Below, piece after piece: positions 57,960 to 64,000 of a stretch of 64,000 bases of DNA; position 1 is the first letter of the stretch, and every line of letters begins with the position of its first letter. The notes below the pieces were generated by a model that was not told the origin of the DNA, did no database searches, and worked only from the letters and a program-made list of their open reading frames with translations. The position numbers and the translations under genes are program-made. The stretch is from Hepsetus odoe (lineage: Eukaryota > Chordata > Actinopteri > Characiformes > Hepsetidae). Location: assembly GCA_017165825.1 (NCBI GenBank), contig CM029374.1, positions 11,657,589 to 11,721,588 of the forward strand. Direction: 5' to 3'.

Positions 57960-58537
57960 ACAAACCATTCACAATGTACAAATAAATATTTGACATTTAA
58001 AAGAAATCACTGACCAGTATAGCCACCTTTCTTTTTAATAACAGTCATAAGCCTTCCACCTTTCACCTTGCTGGTGTAAGAGTGGAAGTTGAGCTCTGTG
58101 CACCAGAGAGTTCAGAGTTACTCTCATCTCATCATTCTATAAAACATTTGAAAAATCTGTCTTGGGATATTTCTTTGCCCAGTCTTGATGTTTCCGCTTA
58201 TGTGTCTTGTTCAGTGGTGGTCGGGTTTCAGTCTTCCTTATCTTGGCCGTGTCTCTGAGCACTGAACACCTTGTACTGAACACTCCAGGTAGGTTCAGTT
58301 CTGGAATATGACAGTTCTGGAGGATCATGGGTTCCTGGTAGCTTCACATTTGATTCTACTAAATTATTTGGCAATTCATTTGCATCTTTTTTCTCCTTTA
58401 CACACTAAACTGAGCACTTTTATCAGCAGCGCATCTGATTTGACTTAATGAAGCACTGATTAACCAAATCAGATACTGAACTACAAATTATATTGGGATT
58501 CTCTGAGAGGTTTGAGCAAGATTTTTAAAATATACAG
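57960..58537 (-). mobile_element. Possible decayed DNA transposon
   Basis: The minus strand has transposon-like degenerate text and adjoins a foldback element at its right. It has no intact ORF or clear termini. Low confidence. Confidence 0.3.
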
Positions 58538-59035
58538 TGCTGTTCAAAATTTTTTGGCAGGTGTGATAAAATGCTGTAATCATTAATCATTTATTTTCAT
58601 CAATCAACAAAATGCAGTGAATGAACAAAAGAGAAATCTAAATCAAATCAGTATTTGATGTGACCACCCTTTGCCTTCAAAACAGCCTCAATTCTTCTAG
58701 GTACATTTGCACACATTTTTTGAAGGAACTCGGCTGGTAGGTTGTTCCAAACATGACTGTGTTTCAACCTACATGTGACATTGATGATCATCAGCACCTG
58801 TTTTGTAAAACTGGTTAATCATACACCGACTATAATCCTACAAAATCCCTGACTTTGTGCAAGTGTACCTAGAAGAACTGATGCTGGTTTGAACACCAAA
58901 TATTGATTTAATTTAGATTTGAGTATTGAGTACTTTGCATTTTGTAAATTGATCAAAATGAACAATCATTATTTATATTTCTGAAAGCATTCTTTGTTTA
59001 CAGCATTTTTTCACACCTGACTAAAACTTTTGCAC

Positions 59036-59041
<6 letters not shown>
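58538..59041 (+). mobile_element. Foldback DNA transposon (MITE), copy 3
   Basis: Left end 'cagtgctgttcaaaattttt' (mutated), right end 'taaaacttttgcacagtact', same orientation as the 47.8 kb copy. The right arm has an internal deletion near 58895. The right end abuts a long (TA)n run. Confidence 0.85.
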
Positions 59042-59129
<88 letters not shown>

Positions 59130-59161
59130 GTGCAAAAGTTATATATATATATATATATATG
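59042..59161. repeat. (TA)n with an embedded terminal-repeat fragment
   Basis: TA units at 59042-59124 and 59142-59160, separated by AGTACTGTGCAAAAGTTA, an isolated copy of the foldback element terminus. Confidence 0.92.
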
Positions 59162-59265
59162 TACTTTATTTATAGGTGCATTTTTGTATGTGCATGTTAA
59201 CATTAGCAATTTTCTGGGAGAATAAATGTTTACTGCCCAAATTAAAAGCTTATTTAAATAAAATT

Positions 59266-59302
59266 ATTTTCAGCTGCCTAAAACTTTTGCCCAGTACTGT
59301 AC
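59266..59302 (+). mobile_element. Foldback element terminus fragment
   Basis: 'ctgcctaaaacttttgccca' followed by GTACTGTACATA, an isolated right terminus. Confidence 0.65.
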
Positions 59303-60217
59303 ATATAGCTGGAAACTCTTGCATTGAATAAGACTGAGGGCCAGCATATTCAGACTATTTTGTTACACCCGTAGGAGAAGGATTGATCACCATGGCGACA
59401 GACAAGAGGGTCAATCAAAGTCCAACCTTTTCTGCGTTTAACATCCTGTAAGGGGGAAGATATGGGCCTGGGTTACCCTCAACTTCCCTGCAATCAAATT
59501 GACTGGAAATGCTGCACTGCTAAGCTGGCAACAGACCTGCCCCTTGGCAGCAGAAGCATGGATCAAATACAAGTTTATTCATTTTCAATGGGTAGACTTT
59601 TCTTAGTCTAAATAGAAAACCTCAGAAGGGTATAAATATATATTTTTCTAATACCCATAGTACTAGAGTATAGCTTTTGAATAATTTGGAATGTCTCACT
59701 ACCTGAGGCATTAATATGCATCAGTGCTAACAAGAAAATGGCATTTCAGCATTTCCAGCCAAGACTTTTGACCAGTTGCACAGCAGAACTGGAGCCAACA
59801 GGTTTCCACTCCAATCTGTTGGAAAATTGTAATAATTGTGTTTTATTTGCAGGGCTAAAGAATACTAAAATGAAGGGTAGTTATGACTTCATAAACCACT
59901 CTCTGTGCTGAAATAGTCACTGGTAATAACACACAAGTATTTCTCAAAGGTATATTTTATTTTAAATGCTGAGGGGCATCTCTGATCATGGATTATATCT
60001 GGTCTCAATAAATAGCATCTGACTTATCAAAAACATTCATGCAAAAAAATGTATAACGATTCATCAAACCCTCCCATAAACATAGCCACATCTTATTATA
60101 TTCCCAGATTGTACTTTGCAAAGGAAAGGTTAGCTACATAGATTAATTATTAGATCATAATTGTTTTTAAAACCCTACCCAACCCTAACCCCTGAACAAG
60201 ATTTCCTATCCTTTCAA
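59303..60217. other. No gene seen
   Basis: AT-rich unique-looking sequence; nothing supportable. Confidence 0.5.
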
Positions 60218-60227
60218 CTTTCCTATA

Positions 60228-60440
60228 GTCAGTCAGTCAGTCATTTTCTGCCGCTTGTCCCAAACGGGGTCGCGGGAGAGTGATGGAGTCTCACACAGGG
60301 CAAAGGACAGGGGGGACACCCTGGAGCCCATCGCAGGGAGGAGCGTGATGGGGACGGCACCTTGCTCAAGGGTACCTCAGGGCAACCTATCGGGAAGGGG
60401 TTCGTGGCCAACGCCCTAACCACTAGGCCACCGCGGCCCC
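60228..60440 (-). mobile_element. SINE type 1 with variant tail and 10-bp target duplication
   Basis: Minus strand: head (GGGGCCGCGGTGGCCTAGTG), body with a deletion around the B box, and 3' end ACAAGCGGCAGAAAATGA followed by CTGA repeats instead of ATGG. CTTTCCTATA at 60218-60227 and 60441-60450. Confidence 0.9.
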
Positions 60441-60450
60441 CTTTCCTATA

Positions 60451-61735
60451 TTAATAAAATAAAACTGTTTAAAGGTCATTAGTTGGGCACAGAATCTAAA
60501 GAAGTGTGATAACATAACACAAAACCTGGAAAGGTAATCATACAAAAATACATTACATAGGGAAAATAAGATCCAGTGGTAAATGTCGGATCAATAATCA
60601 CCCCTGATAAAGTTTAGTTACACTGGTCAGATTCATAATTGTTAGCTTTCTTAAAAATTAAAAAATGTAAAATTTAAGCTCTGTTTGTCACAAGCACAAT
60701 ACTGCCCATGCTCAAAAATGTTTAACCTTATTGTGCAGTGTGGTTGCAAGGCCTTTGGGACTTGGTCTTTCCAAAACTTTAGTCCTCTCTAATTACATTT
60801 TAATAGACCTACTCAGAGTCATTGTCTTGTTGCACTAACCTCTTAAGATTCATAGCATTGACAGATATCCTGACATTTTCCTTTCAGATTTTACTCACAT
60901 AATTCTATTTTTTCCATCAGTGATCACTGTTTGTGCTGTTGGTTTAAATAGGGCATTGTCACAACTTTAATGGACTGCTGCCTTTTATGTACTCTGGCAT
61001 TTTACTGTCTCCACTGACTTTATTCATGTTACCCATGTGCCTCAACCTCGATGAGGCAATGGTTCTTCTCCCTGCAGGCTGCCATTCTTGTTTCAAGTAG
61101 ATCTGCAGCCCAGGTTGTGCTGATGTCTTGATGTGCTCATATTTGTTTATCTTGCAGTTGTAGCACCTACTGTTAAAGGTGATCTATTATCTGAAATATC
61201 TCTTATTTCTGCTCCTGTGGTCTATACTACAAGTCCTCTGTGCTTCTGTCTAGAGCCACTGTGACCACCTAGACCAGTCTGTTGTTTCCTGTCTAACACA
61301 TGCTCTCTTAATACCTCAGCAATGTTGGCCTTAATCTTTCCTTAGCTTAATGTGTTCTGTGGTTCCTTTGACCTGTCTTTTTTCTGCATTAGGATGTGGG
61401 CAGATATATGATTTGCATGTGCCCTGTTCCTTGCTAGTTGTCCTTACCCTTCTTGTCCCATACCTCTTTGCTAAGTACTTTCCTCTCTGTAATTTCCTTG
61501 TGATGGGCCCCTGCCAAAAGCTTTACCCCCAAACTACAGGCCACAAGGTTGCTATTGTAATTGTCCTTTAATGTTCTTTAAAATCTGTAAACTAGCTTGA
61601 CTTTTTTGTTAATGTGTGTGTTCTTTTACTTTTGTAAAAAAAAAAAAAACAATGAATTGAAATTAAATTCATGAAATTAAAGTTTGACAAACATTATGAA
61701 ATATAATATTAAAAAGACATGGTAGACATTCAGGG
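60451..61735. other. No gene seen
   Basis: AT-rich to neutral sequence with a poly-A run near 61637-61650. No exon or named repeat recognised. Confidence 0.5.
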
Positions 61736-61942
61736 TGTCACGGCGCAACCCCGAGTTCGATCCCGGTCTCCGGAGTACTAGCCGTGTTTTCACTCCCGAT
61801 TACTTAAGGCAGCCAGGCCGATCTGGAATTGTCCGTTCACCATTGTGTTATTTTGGTGTGTACTAATAAACTAACCCTATGTGGTTGCTTTGCACTCTCC
61901 GTGCATTTGCGCCTCCGCTTCCTTTTTCCACACCGAACGGTT
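61736..61942 (+). mobile_element. 5' LTR (partial) of a Ty3/gypsy element
   Basis: Starts TGTCACGGCGCAACCCC, has AATAAA at 61865-61870, and ends somewhere before the gag frame. No primer-binding site could be read, so the LTR end and leader appear deleted. Confidence 0.65.
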
Positions 61943-62844
61943 TTCCCCGCGAAGAGAGAAGGGGAGAAATCGAGGAGCTTCGTGAGTGGGTGACTGAGCA
62001 AGAGAGGACTCAACACAACATTTTCGCCGCCCTTACGGAGCTCTCGCTCCAGCTGGAGAAACTAAGGGCGCCCGCCGGTCCACCCCTCCCTCCGCAATTG
62101 CAAACCAGCGTCACCCTGCCTCCCAGAGACACGGGACTCCACGTGGCGCTGCCTGAGAGGTATGCCGGCGCTCCGGATTCGTGTCGTAGCTTCGTGATCA
62201 CCTTTTCAATGTACTTCAAACGATTTCCTCACATGACGGACTGCAAGAAAATCACCGCATTCATTGGGCAACTCTCTGGGCATGCGGCAGAGTGGGGTAC
62301 TGCAGTCTGGGATCAAGAGGGCGGGCTGGTGCGGTCGCCTACACGGTTTTGTGACCAGTTCCGTGCCATCTTTGACCATCCCGCCCATGGACTATCCGGT
62401 GGGGATAGACTGCTGAGGCTCCGGCAGGGGGCGTGCTCGGCTGCGGACTACGCAACAGAATTCCGCATCCTCGCGGTAGACAGCAGGTGGGACAACAGAG
62501 CCCTCCTCACGGTGTTCCGGGCGGGTCTGCACAAGGAACTCCAGTGGGAGTTGGCATGCAGAGATGTGGGACTGGAGCTAGATGAGGTCATTGACCTAGC
62601 AATCCGACTGGACCAGCACGGCCGGTCACAGCCATCCCGATCTCCACGACGACGCCCTAGGAGTCCTCTCCACACATTGCCGGGCCGGCAGCTTCCCAAA
62701 GGGCGCCCGAGAGGCAAGAGTGGGGAGAACCAATGGAAATTGGAGCCACAAGGCCTGACCCTGAAAAGGTACGACAAGGTAGTTGGAGACTTTGCTATCA
62801 TTGTGGCAGTCCGAAACACTGGAAAAAGGACTGTCCAGCTATAA
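61879..62844 (+). pseudogene. Ty3/gypsy gag (capsid) remnant
   Basis: An open frame of 321 codons. Real gag similarity begins at about 61954 with EIEELREWVTEQERTQHN; the first 25 or so residues are translated LTR. It includes LPERYAGAPDSCRSFVITF, MTDCKKITAFIGQLSGHAAE and ADYATEFRILAVDSRWDNRA, the retrotransposon-gag/capsid fold found in fish gypsy elements. A frameshift near 62750 separates it from its zinc knuckle, and the native start is lost. Confidence 0.88.
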
Positions 62845-63165
62845 GGCATAAAGACTATGTAAGAAAAGTTAGTTCAAAGACCACTTTGTTGACTGACCAG
62901 TGTTTGGTGAACGTTGCTGTGAGTTACGTTAATAAAATGTTTTATGTTTCAGCACGAATAGACTCTGGATCGGCTGGCAACTTCCTCTCCGCTTCAGTTG
63001 CAGATCGTCAGTCAAACTCACTGTCCTGCCATCCCATACAGAGCACATCACATTCTTTGTTCTCACCCAGTCCAGTTATGAAATGGTATTAGGTCTCCCT
63101 TGGTTGAGGTCTCATAACCCTGTAGTGGACTGGACAGCCCCTTGGCTCACCTACCTCCGTCCATC
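62733..63165 (+). pseudogene. Ty3/gypsy zinc knuckle and protease remnant
   Basis: CYHCGSPKHWKKDC at about 62793-62834 is a CCHC knuckle (C-x2-C-x4-H-x4-C). ARIDSGSAGNFLS holds the aspartic protease DSG motif at about 62961. A deletion and frame change follow, after which YEMVLGLPWLRSHNPVVDW (about 63076-63132) resumes the protease-to-RT linker. The protease centre is missing. Confidence 0.85.
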
Positions 63166-64000
63166 CCAACCGAGTACGCCCCCTGGAGGCAGGTTTTTAG
63201 CTCCAGAAGGGCTACGCGGCTTCCCCCACACAGTCATAAACTGGCCTGAGCCTCGTACCGTCAAACAGTTACAAAGGTTCCTGGGGTTTGCCAACTTTTA
63301 CAGTAGGTTCATCAGGAAATTTAGCACAGTAGCACCTCCTTTGTCCTCCTTGTTGAGAGGCAAACCTGTGTCACTGAGCTGGACCCGGGAGGCTCGTGTA
63401 GCTTTTGAAGAGCTAAAGAGACGTTTAACGACAGCACCTATCCTTAAACTCCCAGACCCCGGGAGGCTGTTTATTGTAGAGGTAGATGCATCTGAGGTGA
63501 GGCTGGGAGCTGTCTTTTCCCAATACCATGGCAACCCCAGGAAATTGTATCCGTGCACCTCTATTCACGTAAGTTGACCCCAGCAGAGCAAAATTATGAT
63601 ATAGGGAATAGGGAACTGCTGGCAGTCAAAGCAGCATTGGAGGAGTAGTGCCACTGGTTAGAGGGTGCTCAACATCCATTCACAGTGCTCACAGATCATA
63701 AGAATTTGGAGTACATCCAGCAGGACAAAAGACTCAACCCCCGTCAAGCCAGGTGGGCGTTGTTCTTCACTCGGTTCTCTTTTTCTATTACCTATCGTCC
63801 TGGATCCAAGAACGGGAAGGCAGATGCTTTGTCCCGCATAACCCAGTGGAGACCCAAAGAGAACCGGTACCTATCCTGCCCCCAACGGTGGTGGCTGCTC
63901 CGGTGCAGTGGGATTTCGAGCGGGACATCCTCCGGGAAGCCAGGAGAGCTATAGCACGCACCTTAGAAAAAGTGAACAGGCGGTATTGGTGGCCCACGCT
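63166..64000 (+). pseudogene. Ty3/gypsy pol remnant lacking the RT core
   Basis: After the linker the text jumps to PRTVKQLQRFLGFANFYSRF, the end of the RT thumb. The RT palm with its catalytic motif is absent. RNase H-type LFIVEVDASEVRLGAVFSQ (about 63469-63525) is followed by a frameshift, a stop at about 63646, and LTDHKNLEYIQQDKRLNPRQ with YRPGSKNGKADALSRI. The last 40 bases read RRYWWPT, which belongs to the integrase N-terminal region, after another deletion. Non-functional. Confidence 0.87.

Larger units (their letters stand above)
61736..64000 (+). mobile_element. Defective Ty3/gypsy LTR retrotransposon, runs off the right edge
   Basis: Order: LTR, gag, zinc knuckle, protease remnant, end of RT, RNase H, start of integrase. 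Several frameshifts, one clear stop and at least two internal deletions. Distinctly more GC-rich than the flanking DNA. Confidence 0.88.

Noticed and set aside
62448..62849. 133-codon minus-strand ORF
   Set aside because: Antisense shadow of gypsy gag.

Overview
The window looks like teleost fish nuclear DNA. It is AT-rich, intron-like and microsatellite-rich. It carries fish-type repeats (tRNA-derived SINEs, RTE-like and L2-type LINEs, Tc1-like and foldback DNA transposons, Ty3/gypsy LTR elements) and one recognisable vertebrate coding exon. No prokaryotic gene, CRISPR array or operon was seen.

Host gene content: positions 1-1082 on the minus strand hold the large first coding exon of an inhibitory synaptic factor 2 gene (insyn2a, formerly FAM196A). 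It has its start codon and a good splice acceptor, and runs off the left edge. A CpG-rich block at about 15.96-16.3 kb ends on the minus strand in a consensus splice donor (exon end 16032). It is the best candidate for the 5' noncoding exon and promoter of the same gene, which would give a 5' intron of about 15 kb. In mammals INSYN2A lies antisense inside an intron of DOCK1, so much of this window could also be dock1 intron; no dock1 exon was recognised. A second possible regulatory block is at 43.2-43.65 kb.

Repeat layout: (1) 1.1-16 kb is intron-like sequence with a broken RTE-like LINE, an interrupted Tc1-like element, an L2 3' end and SINEs of two types. (2) 16.7-36.8 kb holds more RTE-like LINE fragments, Tc1 relics, a solo LTR with 5-bp target duplications, and SINEs with perfect 12-bp duplications. 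(3) 37.94-41.18 kb is an apparently intact LINE with an uninterrupted 1059-codon endonuclease/reverse transcriptase ORF on the minus strand, followed by an 88-bp assembly gap inside the terminal repeat of a foldback element. (4) 41.3-56.2 kb holds foldback and Tc1-like elements, a LINE nested in a SINE, a perfect 68-bp inverted repeat, and two more decayed LINEs. (5) 56.5-57.9 kb is an LTR-like segment followed by an intronless, broken coiled-coil copy of an RRBP1/kinectin-family gene. (6) 61.7-64 kb is a damaged Ty3/gypsy element that lacks the reverse transcriptase core and runs off the right edge.

How the parts fit: the 3' end of the intact LINE closely resembles the 3' end of one SINE family in the window, which suggests an autonomous/non-autonomous pair. 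The two SINE families share a tRNA-derived head but have different tails. I found no convincing new biological system; the most unusual items are structural and are listed as findings.
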